DNA of 64,000 bases, from the NCBI GenBank assembly GCA_014526335.1, contig JACTAT010000200.1:251777-315776 (forward strand), given 5' to 3'. The notes under the pieces are model-generated. The model was not told the origin of the DNA. It was given only the letters and a program-made list of their open reading frames with translations, and did no database searches. This document shows, one piece after another, positions 33,435 to 43,180 of this stretch; position 1 is the first letter of the stretch; each line of letters starts with the position of its first letter. The position numbers and the translations under genes are program-made. This DNA comes from Chrysaora quinquecirrha (lineage: Eukaryota; Cnidaria; Scyphozoa; Semaeostomeae; Pelagiidae).

Positions 33435-34293
33435 TCAAGCAAGGGTTTTTTTAAGTTTACTAACGCCGCATACAGTAACCATATCATCTGCATGCGGTAG
33501 GAGAAAAACTGGCATTTTCACTTGAAGGATTCTGAATTCCTTGATTCTTCGGATAGCTTTTTCAACAAAAATTCTCACGTTTGCAATCAGTGATGTCTTT
33601 TGAACATCATTCTGGCTGATTTGAGAGTTCCCCATTGTAGATGGCGGAATAGTTAAGTGGCATTGGTAATATGCAAGTAGCTCTGCTATCTTGAAACCCT
33701 GATCAGCCATCACTTGGTCACCAGGCAGCAGTTCTTTTGCAATTCCACAATCTTCCGTAATGAAAATGTCCGATGCTCTTCCACCATAACATTTGGACAA
33801 AAAACTGATGCCACCATTAGGAGTGATACCGACTTAAAATTTTAGCGTATGATGATGTTTGTATTGACTCCAACATTGCGCAGCAAGCTGAAGGCTAGAA
33901 GGGGTCTCAATAAATATCTCTGTACAATCAATGATGACTCTACATTTCGGATAAAATTTTCGAAAACTGTCAGGCAAGTTTTTCCGTACATTTTCTCTTG
34001 ATGACCAAATGATTAGCCCTCTTAACTCTTGAGACATAAGGCGAATGTAAGAAGTGAATACTCGAGTCACTGTTGACTGGGAAACTTTGAAACGGAAGGC
34101 AAGGTTGTCCACTAATGTTGCAGTCTTTAGCCATACCATAACCAGAAGAAATTCCTGCTCCAAAGTCAACTTTCGTTGTGGCCCTCGCCATTTCTTGCCA
34201 AGGCCTGCTTTAATGACTTCTTCTTCAAATTCTGTGCTGTCTTCACTTTGGCTAAATGCTTTAGTCTCTTTTCTCCTCTCCAGTACTTTATAC
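33435..34293 (-). pseudogene. ISL2EU transposase catalytic region (copy 2)
   Basis: KYWRGEKRLKHLAKVKTAQN is followed by TLEQEFLLVMVWLKTATLVD (helix-turn-helix lead-in with FKVSQSTVTRVFTSYI). VIIDCTEIFIE (first Asp), VMADQGFKIAELL (second Asp) and RIFVEKAIRRIKEF (Glu) come next. All DDE residues are present, though two frame changes break the sequence near 33830 and 34169. The N-terminal half lies beyond the P-like element at 38638-39219. Confidence 0.75.
34287..34293. repeat. Target duplication of P-like element, left
   Basis: TTTATAC is repeated at 38631-38637, each copy abutting the CATAGTCAC inverted end. P elements usually duplicate 8 bp, and seven are exact here. Confidence 0.7.
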
Positions 34294-34368
34294 CATAGTC
34301 ACAAGAAGGGATAGTCTGGAAACGGACAATAGGCTGTTGTTGTATCTTTTTTAAGAAATTAAGACTAG

Positions 34369-34394
34369 TACCCAGTTTCCTACGTGCACACAAT
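34369..34394 (+). repeat. P-like sub-terminal inverted repeat, left
   Basis: GTACCCAGTTTCCTACGTGC and the next six bases are repeated inverted at about 38520-38545 with one mismatch (GTACCAAG). These may be internal transposase binding sites by analogy with P elements. Confidence 0.6.
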
Positions 34395-34450
34395 TTTACG
34401 ATGGCCGCTGTCGAAGCTTCTTGTTAGTGTACTCGTGAATTATTCCTTTT

Positions 34451-37151
34451 GTGAAAATGCAAGGCGATAATTGCTCCATCTACGGCTGTCCAGTTTCAAG
34501 AAGATCTCTTTATAAAGGTATCTCGTTATTTAAAGTTCCTTCTGGTGAAGGAAAGTTTGAAACGAATTGGCGAAATAAGCTTGTTGACATAATCACGAAA
34601 GATAGAGTCATCGATGGTCCATTAAGATCGCGAATTAAGAACAAAAAATTGTTTATTTGTCAGAATCATTTTGCTGATGATCAGTATCATCGTCATGACA
34701 GTAAATGCACGTTGAATCCTGGTGCTATTCCAACACTGAATCATCCCATCAAAAGCATCCCCTCATCCCTTTCTGCAGTCAAACCTCGCCAATCAGCAGA
34801 TGCTATCCAAGAGAAGAAATCTTTGCATGCAAGTTTCGAGCCACAAATTGATGAACCAGTTGATTGCTACAAGTCATTTTATGAATTTTCAACTCGGGCA
34901 AAGAATCTCAAGTTAACTGGTTGGGATATATCTGATGATGTTAACAACATTCTTTCTTTCTCTTTTGGTGATCAAATTCATAAGGTACCAAAGTATGAAA
35001 TTCATGTTGAAGAAGATCTTTCCTTTACTGTTCGTATGCTGTTGTGGAGATTTCCAGCTACCCATGACTTCTATACCTCAAATCAACGTTCTGTGAAAAA
35101 TATTACAATTTCAAACTTGATCAAAGCTACAACATCTCTTCAAATTTGTCCTGGTTTACAAAACCAATTTATTGGAGGCTGCATTGAACATTCTGTGCCC
35201 AACTTCTTTTCAGTGAATGACAGTACTGCAGAGAATCCTCTTCATCAAAGCAAATGGTATCGCTCTTCTTCTTGCCTTCTTCTGATTCAAGAACCTCTTG
35301 CAAGATGTGCAGAATGCTTAACTGTCGAATCAAGGGAGAAACTGAGTTTGAAAAGGAAAAGGGACAATTCAAATGTTCCAGCCAAATTAAAAGCTCCCAT
35401 TTCCTTAACATCTTCAGAGCGTGTAAAACTCACACTTCAAAATTACCACCTTGAAAACAAGCAACTGAAAGATGAAGTCCTCAAAATGCGAGAAGAAATT
35501 TCTCAAAATTCTCTTCAAGTTGACTCCAACCTTGGCGATAATTTTATCTCCATCATGTCAGGTGCCAATGCAAGCAAAATTCCTCCTTTCATGAAACTTT
35601 TCTGGGAAGAACAACAAAAGTATCTCTCTTCTTCCAAGACTAATGTTCGTTACCATCCCATGATCATCCGATATTATTTGGGTTTAGCTGCTAAATCTCC
35701 TGCTGTCTATGATGAGATTCGTTTTGATGAAAATACAAACACTGGGTTTGTGGTATTGCCAAGTCGGAGACGTCTCAGGGATTACAAAAATTATATTCGC
35801 CCAAAGCAAGGTTTCAACCAAGATGGAATCAAAGAGTTGTGTGCTATTGTCTCTGAGTTTCAGGACATTGAAAAGTATGGAATCTTGCTACTGGATGAGA
35901 TTAAAATCAAGGAAGATCTTGTTTGGGACAAACATACAGGGGACCTGATTGGTTTTGTTGATTTGGGTGATCCAGAGCTTAATTATGCCACTCTGAAGAA
36001 GTCAAATGAATTAGCATCTCATGTCTTGGTTTTTCTTTTAAGAAGCATTGTCAATCCTCTTAAGTTTTCTTTGGCAAATTTTGCTACAACAAATGCAAGA
36101 TCAACTCAACTCTTCCCATTATTTTGGAAAGCAGTTGGAATTCTTGAAGACAAGTGTGGTGTCAAAGTTGTTCGTGTTACCAGTGATGGTGCATCTGCCA
36201 ACAGCAGTATGTATCGTATGCATTTACATATGACCCGTGTGGAAGACATTAATCATGTAGATGTTGTCTACCGCACACGTAATGTCATGGCTGAGGAAAA
36301 AAGATTTATCTACTATCTTTCTGATCCTCCTCACTTGCTGAAAACTGCACGCAACTGTCTTCGAAACTCTCTTGCAGGATCATGTACCAGAAGTATGTGG
36401 AATAACGGGGATTTTTTGACTTGGAATCACATCTCCAAATTATTTAATGATGATTTGGATTGTGGGTTACATCTTGTTCCTAAACTCACAAATGATCACA
36501 TAAATTTGTCAAGCTTTTCCGTTATGAATGTCAGACTTGCAGCTCAGGTCTTAAGCGAATCAGTGTCACAAGCCCTTCAAACGTTTGGCCCATCTGAAGC
36601 TAGTGCTACTGCTACATACTGCCAGATGTTTGACAAATTTTTCGACTGTCAGAAATACTGCTGAATGCATCCGAAAAGCAAAGCCATTTTTGAAGCCCTA
36701 TGAGTCAGAACATGATGAACGTTTCACATGGTTGACTGACACATTTTTGAAATATCTTTCTGATTGGAAAGATTCAGCTGATGCTCGACCTGGTCAGTAC
36801 TCCGATAACGACAGAGGAAATATGTTTATTTCATGGCAAACCTATGAAGGTATAAAGATCACTGTCCACTCTTCCATCGAACTTGTCCAGTATCTGCTAG
36901 GTCAAGGTGTTCCCTATGTTCTAACAGAAAGATTTTGTCAAGATCCACTGGAAAATTATTTTGGATACCAGAGGTCAAGGGGTCACCGTAAAGACAACCC
37001 ATCACTTTGTGATGTAGGTTACAATGACAACACAATCTGCACAACAAAACTGTTTCGACCAATTGCTAGAAATTGTCGCAATGAAGATCCTCAACTTGCG
37101 AAGATTGATGTGGAAACTGTCCCCTGTCGCCCAAGGAATAAAAAGAAATAA
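34451..37151 (+). pseudogene. THAP P-type transposase (one frameshift)
   Basis: A 737-codon frame and a second frame (36585-37151) join at about 36640, where a run of T suggests a one-base error. Residues 8-100 are a THAP domain (CSIYGC, then NWRNKL, IKNKKLFICQNHF, GAIPTLN). A coiled coil of about 25 residues follows near 335 (NYHLENKQLKDEVLKMREE). The RNase H-like core has GILLDEIKIKEDLVWDK (Asp), GFVDLGDPE, VVRVTSDGASANSSMYRM (Asp) and YLSDPPHLLKTARNCLRNS. The second frame has ERFCQDPLENYFGYQRSRG, holding the C-terminal acidic residues. Length and order match THAP9/P transposases. Only one lesion is visible. Confidence 0.85.
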
Positions 37152-37281
37152 AGTCAACTGCATATGTAAGAAACGGGCATTTTTAATTAGATCTATATTA
37201 TAATATTAATTAAATAACACACTGATCAGTCAGGAATACACCATTTCAGGGTTCGCAATGCCATATACCAAGTCAAATAAA

Positions 37282-38508
37282 TTATCCAATCAAAATATGC
37301 AAAGGCACTTTACAGTAGCATGTATTTAGTAGATTAAAATATATAGTATTCTTGTGTTTTAATGTCCTTGGTCTAGACTGCCTGTTGCTCTTTTTATTTC
37401 GGTCCGAAGTGATCTTGCCTTTTTTTTTTGATCGAATATTATGTATCTCACACTGATCTTTGACAAATGAGAATGTTCGCACACGGACATACAACATTAT
37501 CAGATGTTCAAGCAAATTGAGTGCCACTTCTTTGCTGACTTTTTCTGAAGCTTGATTGCGTACCCTTCTATAGTTTGACAAGACAGTTGGATTTTCCAGC
37601 AAGTCAGTTACCAACTTTTTACTGTCAATTTTGCTGCCTATTTGTTCTGTAAACTGCCGAAATTTTCTTTCGACAAGGGAAAAAATTTCAAAAACTTCAG
37701 AAGTAACCTTCCAAAGCCCTCCTCTATCCTTTGCATTTATGAAATTACTGCTTTCAGAGGAGCTGCTATCCAAAGAAGACTTTCCAGCAAGCAAAATACT
37801 TAAAATTTGAACTCCAAGCATACTCCTTGTGCAATTTGATCGTCTGATACGCCGATAAACAGTACCAAAAACATAGCCACTCAAATAATGAATGAGGTTA
37901 ACCTCTTTGGGTGAAAAGGAAACAGGATCATTGAAGACGACATTGCCTTCTTTGATAGTTGCACCAGTTAAATGTGCCAAAAGATGGTTTGCTATTTCAA
38001 ACCCCAAGAAGACTGAACCTCTCTGGGAAAGGTTCTTGAAAACTTTTTCCTCAGAGGACACACATTTATAAAATTCTGGGTAGAACTTCTCAGCATTCCC
38101 TTGGAAGCTACCAATCACATCTCTGACATGCTGATAAGAGGAGGTTGCATCATCTTCACGTAAGTCTACTTTATAGCAACTTGCTTCAATAAAATTCTTG
38201 AAAGTCAGAGGATGGAGTATTTGTTCTGGTGTTTTGCGTTTTGAAGCAGCAGGAACCTCAACGTCTTTCTGAACATGTGTTGCATTCTTGTGTCTAGTCA
38301 ATCCTCGTTTTGTTTTGCACACTTTGCCACACTGTTCGCACAAAAATCCTTCAGCAGGCAGAGCAGAATCAACTTCTTCCAATAAAACATTAATACCTGC
38401 ATCAAAATTATCGCTCTCCGCTGGTAAATCGGCATCAAGAAGCGCTAAAACTGAGTCCAGATCGTCATTAAAGAAAACGTCTCCCTCACTTGGATTAGCG
38501 GACGCCAT
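37282..38508 (-). CDS. C2H2 zinc finger protein of the P-like element
   Basis: This intact 408-codon frame starts about 120 bp inside the right end of the element and converges on the transposase gene. After an acidic N-terminus comes FLCEQCGKVCKTKRGLTRHK (C2H2 finger, about residues 56-78). A helical region follows with FYPEFYKCVSSEEKVFKNLS, FSPKEVNLIHYLSGYVFGTV and YRRIRRSNCTRSMLGVQ, then a basic tail (KKKGKITSDRNKKSNRQSR). I recognise no enzyme. Its place within the element's boundaries makes it a second element gene, possibly a transposition accessory or repressor; that role is only inferred. The classic fly P element has no second gene. Confidence 0.75.
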   Translation of the reverse strand: MASANPSEGDVFFNDDLDSVLALLDADLPAESDNFDAGINVLLEEVDSALPAEGFLCEQCGKVCKTKRGLTRHKNATHVQKDVEVPAASKRKTPEQILHPLTFKNFIEASCYKVDLREDDATSSYQHVRDVIGSFQGNAEKFYPEFYKCVSSEEKVFKNLSQRGSVFLGFEIANHLLAHLTGATIKEGNVVFNDPVSFSPKEVNLIHYLSGYVFGTVYRRIRRSNCTRSMLGVQILSILLAGKSSLDSSSSESSNFINAKDRGGLWKVTSEVFEIFSLVERKFRQFTEQIGSKIDSKKLVTDLLENPTVLSNYRRVRNQASEKVSKEVALNLLEHLIMLYVRVRTFSFVKDQCEIHNIRSKKKGKITSDRNKKSNRQSRPRTLKHKNTIYFNLLNTCYCKVPLHILIG

Positions 38509-38519
38509 GTTTTCGATTT

Positions 38520-38545
38520 TGTGTGCACGTAGGAAACTTGGTACG
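38520..38545 (-). repeat. P-like sub-terminal inverted repeat, right
   Basis: Inverted copy of 34369-34394. It lies just upstream of the C2H2 gene start at 38508. Confidence 0.6.
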
Positions 38546-38637
38546 AGCGCATATCAACATCAAAAAGCGAACAATAGCTGAGTACAATAGCCTCCTGTTC
38601 ATTTCCAGACTATCCCTTCTTGTGACTATGTTTATAC

Positions 38638-38923
38638 GATGCGCAACAGGTTCAAGGTGCTCGAAGGTTATCTTAAACATATCTGTGGTCTCGAATCCAG
38701 TGAACAGTCGGATATCGTATTCTCTCGTAATATGTGCGAATCAGAAACTTGGAAAGAAACTTTCTTGTTCCATGTTGGCAAAAGGTTGATCTACTTCCTC
38801 GGTTGCGGTTGATGATGTTGCCTGAGCATTGATATTCTTTCCATCATCCTTTGCTATCTTCTTTGTTGGAGCTGTAGCATTATCTTTTTTTGTATCTTCT
38901 ATGCTTCGCTTGGTCGATAGCAA
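38638..38923 (-). pseudogene. ISL2EU transposase linker region (copy 2, N-terminal side)
   Basis: RLLSTKRSIEDTKKDNATAP and the following basic/acidic linker end at a TGA (38741-38743). The same frame continues with ITREYDIRLFTGFETTDMFK and FEHLEPVAHR, then reaches the P-like insertion. After the element, KYWRGEKR follows in register at 34292 downward. Confidence 0.65.
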
Positions 38924-38964
38924 CCTTTTTCTTGGCGACTTTGAAAATGTATAATCACTCTCAG

Positions 38965-39219
38965 TCAGAAATAGTGTTGGGTACGGATGGTCATAAGTTG
39001 GCTACCATTGGCGAAATGATTTGAGCACACAGTTAAATAGGAATTGAATTTGAAGTCCTTTTGACCCTTAGAAACTTGTTTCGCCCATAATTCACGCTGC
39101 TTCTCGTCTTTTTGAAATATATGAAACTTTAACAAATCAACATGATTTCTTTTTACAATTTGTTCTGGCAACAAAGATTTATTATTACACGGACCAACGC
39201 AGCAACTTTGCCGAGGCAT
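38965..39219 (-). pseudogene. THAP domain of ISL2EU transposase (copy 2)
   Basis: MPRQSCCVGPCNNKSLL gives the first cysteines, and KFHIFQKDEKQRELWAKQVS the conserved Phe and Trp. YLTVCSNHFANGS gives the CxxH, and a frame change near 38990 leads to YPTLFL, equivalent to the AVPTxF end of THAP domains. The ATG at 39219 is the natural start, about 90 bp inside the right terminal repeat. Confidence 0.75.
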
Positions 39220-39312
39220 ATTTCACTAAGTTTTGTTAGTTCTAGTTGTAAACAAGGATTTCAGTCTGAACTAGAGACACGTAAGAAAAATTTGAAGTTG
39301 AAAAAGATAAAT

Positions 39313-39935
39313 TGGTTGAAAAGTAGGGAAAATTCTGAGTCATTAATAAAAGAGTTAAAAAGATTTTACGCAAACAGGATGGGCTTGACTCCATTGACCA
39401 ATCAAAATTACTTTTAAGTGGCATTCACCATCTCTCTAACCAATAAAATGCCTTCTAGACGCATTCCGCGAGGTCATCCTCCTTCTGCACACGGTTTTCT
39501 CGTGACTCAACGCCTGTGACGTACCACCCAGAAAGGGGATGACTTTGCATTAATAATATCTGCACGAAATGGTCTCATTTTGAAAGAATTCATGTTTGAG
39601 AGCGAGTTCAGTTCAAGATGGTTCAGAAAACGTCGTTTCTTTGTTGTTTTGGTCGACCTGGAGAAAGAAATCATGATTCTTGCAGGGGCAGTAGAAATGG
39701 GCCTAAATCCGGTACCTAGCAGTTTGGAGATCTCACGGTAGGAGAACACAGATTTTCACAACTTTTTGGATTTCATTTACATAAAACAATAACTAGTGTA
39801 TTATTATTTATATTCTATTTAGTCCCGTAAATCGAGCCTGAAAGTTGTGAATTTTTTTGTTGTGGCTCAGATCCGCCATTATGGATAATTTTGTACTTAT
39901 TCCATAATGGCGCTAGAAACCGGAAAAAGGCTTAT
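39313..39935 (-). repeat. ISL2EU right terminal inverted repeat
   Basis: Inverted partner of 28379-29018. It ends at 39935 next to the TGAAAAGC direct repeat. Confidence 0.75.
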
Positions 39936-40120
39936 TGAAAAGCAACACAAGGAAAGAACGCAGTTTATTGCTCCGAAAAGTCTGAAGCTGGACGAAACAC
40001 GTTTGCATTCCAGGGTGCAAAAGTATTTAATAAAGTTTCAAACAAACTTAAGAGTGAAACATCATTTTTGAAATTCAGGGGCTACAGGATTTTAACTTTG
40101 ACTTTTAACTCTTTTTCTTC
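39936..40120 (+). pseudogene. LINE C-terminal fragment, right of ISL2EU insertion
   Basis: QHKERTQFIAPK changes frame into GRNTFAFQGAKVFNKVS and NKLKSETSFLKFRGYRIL, the last block of many LINE ORF2 proteins. It rejoins FKSVK at 28378 when the element and one repeat copy are removed. Confidence 0.55.
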
Positions 40121-41330
40121 AAACCTTGACTTTTAACTTTTTAATTGTTATAAATAACTTCTTAAACTATACTGTAAATAATATATTTAGGTAAATTAGG
40201 TAGACAGGTCCTTGATTGATAGCAGCAAAGTCTTTTGCTGAACAAGTTGACGCCTTTAAAATTGACTCGGCAAAGAAAGGGAACAGTGAACAAGATTGTA
40301 GAGCCTGTAATAGGTTTACATAAAACAGATTGAAAATGGAATGCAGCAAGATGTTGTGCACAATACACCCAGGACATCCAAGCAATCAACCAAGCATAGG
40401 AGATCAGCGCCAGGCTATGGCTAAAGTAAAGTTGCAAGGGTGCCTTTGCCAGACCCTATACACCTAGTTCTTGCATTTTCACTTTGTTGAAATTTTGCTA
40501 TGACAAAATATCTATTTGCTATGGATGCCTTGAAACAAAGAGGCTCTATTCCTCAACCACATAGCGATCTTGTTATAGTATCAAAACAAAAATGAAAATT
40601 CATTGCCACAGACAGGACACGATGCCATCGGAAGCTCGGTAACGTCTACTTCCATTTCAATGTAGAGTGTGTCAACAAAAAAAACGAATATTTCAGGAAG
40701 GCATAAACAACCATCTTTCAGATGAAGATAAACAAATGCTGCCGAAGGCGAGAATAAGGTACTAAACAGTCTTGGTAAATGACTGGTGAGCATCAGATGA
40801 CTGTCAGATTTTTTAACCTTAGCATGTTGAAACGAAAGAGTACTATTAGGTCCTGAATAAACGGGGGGTTTGAATAAAAGGGTGCTCAAAAAATTTGGTG
40901 ATATATCAAAGTTTTAAGGTTTTGAATCTTCTGAAGAAATTATTGTTTTCCTTTTGAAAAAGCAAGAACATTTATAAACTAGGGATCCTAATAAGAGCGG
41001 GGGGTTGGAATTTTTTCTGAAAAATTTAAGTGGGACTGCTTATTTGGGGTATAAGGGTGTATTTAAAACAGTAAAACAAGTATAGTTCTGAGATATTGAA
41101 AGTACTTTTGAAACAAGTTTGAGATTTAATAAAGTGTTGTTGTAGTTTAATTTCCCCTTGGTTTTTATAGTACGATAATTGTTTGATAATGTATCTTTTT
41201 GGTGTGATATTGTCCTTCACACCAAACGTTCGCAGGGATAGGCGTCACAGAGAGAGGGAAATGTTTTTCCGCGTCGACTCTTCCAAGAAAGGTGGAGACC
41301 ATTTCTAAATGAACTTGAAACATTAAAGAC
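40121..41330. other. Unassigned AT-rich sequence
   Basis: No gene or repeat family is recognised. A few open frames of 60-100 codons have no motifs. Confidence 0.35.
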
Positions 41331-41452
41331 TGTTAGGAGCATACCCCCAAATTTGCTTGTACATAATTCCCTGTATTTGGTTTCCACCCTCGTTTGCTTG
41401 CTGTTGTCATAGAAACCAAAAGTCACTGTCTCTTTCTGATATTGTATCTAAA
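41331..41452 (+). repeat. Gypsy LTR fragment
   Basis: It starts TGTTAGGAGCATACCCCC and matches the LTR start at 60215 for about 120 bp (shared CTTGTACATAATTCCCTGTA and CAAAAGTCACTGTC). It is in the same orientation. The rest of the LTR is not visible after 41452. Confidence 0.6.
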
Positions 41453-41833
41453 ATTACTGCAAACAAATCTCCGAAATGGAATCAAAAAATGTTTTGACAG
41501 AAATGGTGATGTGAAAGTTTTTATAGCAAAAGTATGTATATGTTTGATTATAAGTAAGGTGACAATAAACATTTTCAATCAATTTAATAGAGCATTCTCA
41601 ACAATCATAGACCATCCATGGTAAACAAAACTAAATTAATATAAGATAAATAAAAACATGACGTACACAGAACGTTTCGATTCAAACTTGAATCATCCTC
41701 AGCCAAATAAATAAAAAAAGTCCAGCAATTTTTAGTTACAGACTAATTAGAATTACAATAATAAGTGAATTACATGAAAAATTTAATTAGAAATTTCACA
41801 AAAAAGACGACGATTTTTAAATTGCAATATTGC

Positions 41834-41918
41834 ATATTGCATAACCTAATAACACACGTGAGGTAAACAATTAAATCGGTAACTATAAAGGTAAATAAAA
41901 TGTACAATCGGGAATAAG
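41834..41918 (+). repeat. Penelope inverted repeat, left
   Basis: About 85 bp inverted with respect to 42896-42980 (shared TAATAACACACGTGAGG and GTACAATCGGGAATAAG). It lies just upstream of the coding frame. Confidence 0.7.
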
Positions 41919-41935
41919 TTTTATCTCCGGTTTTA

Positions 41936-42868
41936 TTTTACCGTCGCTATGTTGACGATACTTTTCGTTTGTTTAAAAATAAAGATGATGCCCTTAATTT
42001 CTTTAACTACATTAATCAACAACATCCTAATATAAAATTTACGATGGAACAGGAGAATAACAATAAGCTTCCCTTTTTAGACGTTTTAATCGATAAAGGT
42101 AATCAGCAGTCCCCAATAACCTCAGTTTACCGTAAAAATACTTACACTGGTTTGCTCACTAACTTTTTTAGTTTCACTTCATTTTCATACAAAATAGGCT
42201 TAATTAGTACTCTTGTCGATAGGGCTTATAAAATAAATAACAGCTGGCTTGGTTTTGATAACGACATTAAACAACTAACCTTGATTTTAAATAAAAATCT
42301 TTACCCTACTTATCTCATTAACAACGTTATCCGTAATTATTTAAACAAAGTCAGATCTCCACCCCATTTCGATAACCATAACGTAAATGAAAACGAAAAT
42401 AATCGTGTTTGTTATTGTAAACTTCCATACATTGGTAGATTCTCGGTTGGAACTCAGCGTAAAATTAAATACTTGACTAAAAAATATTGTAAAGATATAA
42501 ACATTAAACTTGTTTTTAATTCTTTTAAATTACGTTCTATGTTCGGGGTTAAAGATTCTGTGCCCAGGTGCTTTCGGGCCCGTGTTGTCTACTGTGGCGG
42601 ATGTTCTGCATCTTATGTCAGGGAAACCTCTCGACATCTTTCAACACGAATTCGAGAGCATTTGATCACGGACAAAAACTCTCATATTTTTAAACATTTA
42701 AACGAATCGCCTTCTTGTCGCCCTCTTTGCTCTGAGGATAGTTTTTCCATTCTGGACAGCGCTAACAGCTCTTTCACCCTTAAGATCAAGGAAGCGCTTC
42801 ACATCTCTTGGGACAAACCTATGCTTAACAAACAGCTTTTTCATTATAACTTGCATCTTTCTTTTTAA
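41936..42868 (+). CDS. Penelope RT C-terminus with GIY-YIG endonuclease (partial)
   Basis: It begins within RT: FYRRYVDDTFRLFKNK contains the YVDD catalytic motif. Then come KLPFLDVLIDKGN, TSVYRKNTYTGLLTNFFS and FSYKIGLISTLVDRAYKIN, classic Penelope RT/thumb blocks. The C-terminal part carries the GIY-YIG nuclease region, VYCGGCSASYVRETSRHLST and RIREHL. The usual YIGET is YVRET here, so the glycine is replaced by arginine and nuclease activity is doubtful. There are no stops, but the 5-prime RT half is missing. Confidence 0.75.
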   Translation, partial: FYRRYVDDTFRLFKNKDDALNFFNYINQQHPNIKFTMEQENNNKLPFLDVLIDKGNQQSPITSVYRKNTYTGLLTNFFSFTSFSYKIGLISTLVDRAYKINNSWLGFDNDIKQLTLILNKNLYPTYLINNVIRNYLNKVRSPPHFDNHNVNENENNRVCYCKLPYIGRFSVGTQRKIKYLTKKYCKDINIKLVFNSFKLRSMFGVKDSVPRCFRARVVYCGGCSASYVRETSRHLSTRIREHLITDKNSHIFKHLNESPSCRPLCSEDSFSILDSANSSFTLKIKEALHISWDKPMLNKQLFHYNLHLSF

Positions 42869-42895
42869 TTAACTTTATCTTTTCATTTCTATTTA

Positions 42896-42980
42896 CTTAT
42901 TCCCGATTGTACATTTTATTTACCTTTATAGTTACCGATTTAATTGTTTACCTCACGTGTGTTATTAGGTTATGCAATAT
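42896..42980 (-). repeat. Penelope inverted repeat, right
   Basis: Inverted partner of 41834-41918, directly after the stop codon of the coding frame. Confidence 0.7.
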
Positions 42981-43030
42981 ATTATAGCTTTATTTAGTTC
43001 TTGTATTTACTTAATTCGCTTCATTCATGA

Positions 43031-43073
43031 TGTAACTGAAGATGAACATAGTATGTTCGAAACATGTCTTGCA
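43031..43073 (+). ncRNA. Hammerhead-ribozyme-like motif of the Penelope element
   Basis: CTGAAGA (43036-43042) is followed by a 6-bp hairpin (GAACAT/ATGTTC), then GAAA (43059-43062), a very short stem ACATGT and a GTC triplet. TGTAA before and TTGCA after can pair as stem I. An extra T between the CTGAAGA core and stem II departs from the canonical hammerhead. The related minus-strand motif near 41670-41703 has the same extra T. Penelope elements are known to carry minimal hammerheads. Activity here is uncertain. Confidence 0.45.
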
Positions 43074-43180
43074 ATTTGAAAATCGTCGTCTTTTTTGTGA
43101 AATTTCCATCATGGTTATCGAATTCTCGAAGTTTTGGAAAAATTTAATTAGCAATACTACAGGGGAAATACTAAAAAAAG

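Larger units (their letters stand above)
34294..38630. mobile_element. P-element-like transposon with two convergent genes
   Basis: The element is 4,337 bp. Its inverted ends are identical for 29 bp starting CATAGTCACAAGAAGGG, and the target repeat is TTTATAC. A second, internal inverted repeat (GTACCMAGTTTCCTACGTGC plus about 6 bp) lies about 75 bp inside each end, like the sub-terminal repeats of P elements. It encodes a THAP/P-type transposase on plus and a C2H2 protein on minus. It is inserted in the ISL2EU transposase gene, whose two halves rejoin in frame when it is removed. Confidence 0.85.
28379..39935. mobile_element. ISL2EU-type DNA transposon, 11.6 kb with nested elements
   Basis: Ends starting ATAAGCCTTTTT are inverted and continue for about 630 bp (28379-29018 and 39313-39935). 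TGTAAAGC (28371-28378) and TGAAAAGC (39936-39943) directly abut the two ends as an imperfect 8-bp direct repeat. Inside are a SWIM-YqaJ-PHD gene on plus and a THAP-DDE transposase gene on minus, the known two-gene content of ISL2EU elements. A LINE (about 29019-31480) and a P-like element (34294-38630) are inserted, so the original element was about 4.7 kb. Confidence 0.7.
41660..43100 (+). mobile_element. Penelope-like retroelement, 5-prime truncated
   Basis: An RT C-terminal plus GIY-YIG frame (41936-42868) is bracketed by an 85-bp inverted repeat (41834-41918 and 42896-42980). Outer inverted sequences follow (GACGACGATTTTTAAATTGC at 41811 versus its inverted match near 43072-43095). Each outer arm carries a CTGANGATG...CGAAAC motif. 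Inverted terminal structures and hammerhead-type motifs are known in Penelope elements. Confidence 0.7.

Noticed and set aside
34451..37151. A domesticated THAP9-like host gene
   Set aside because: It lies within exact terminal repeats and a target duplication together with a second gene, so it is an element gene.
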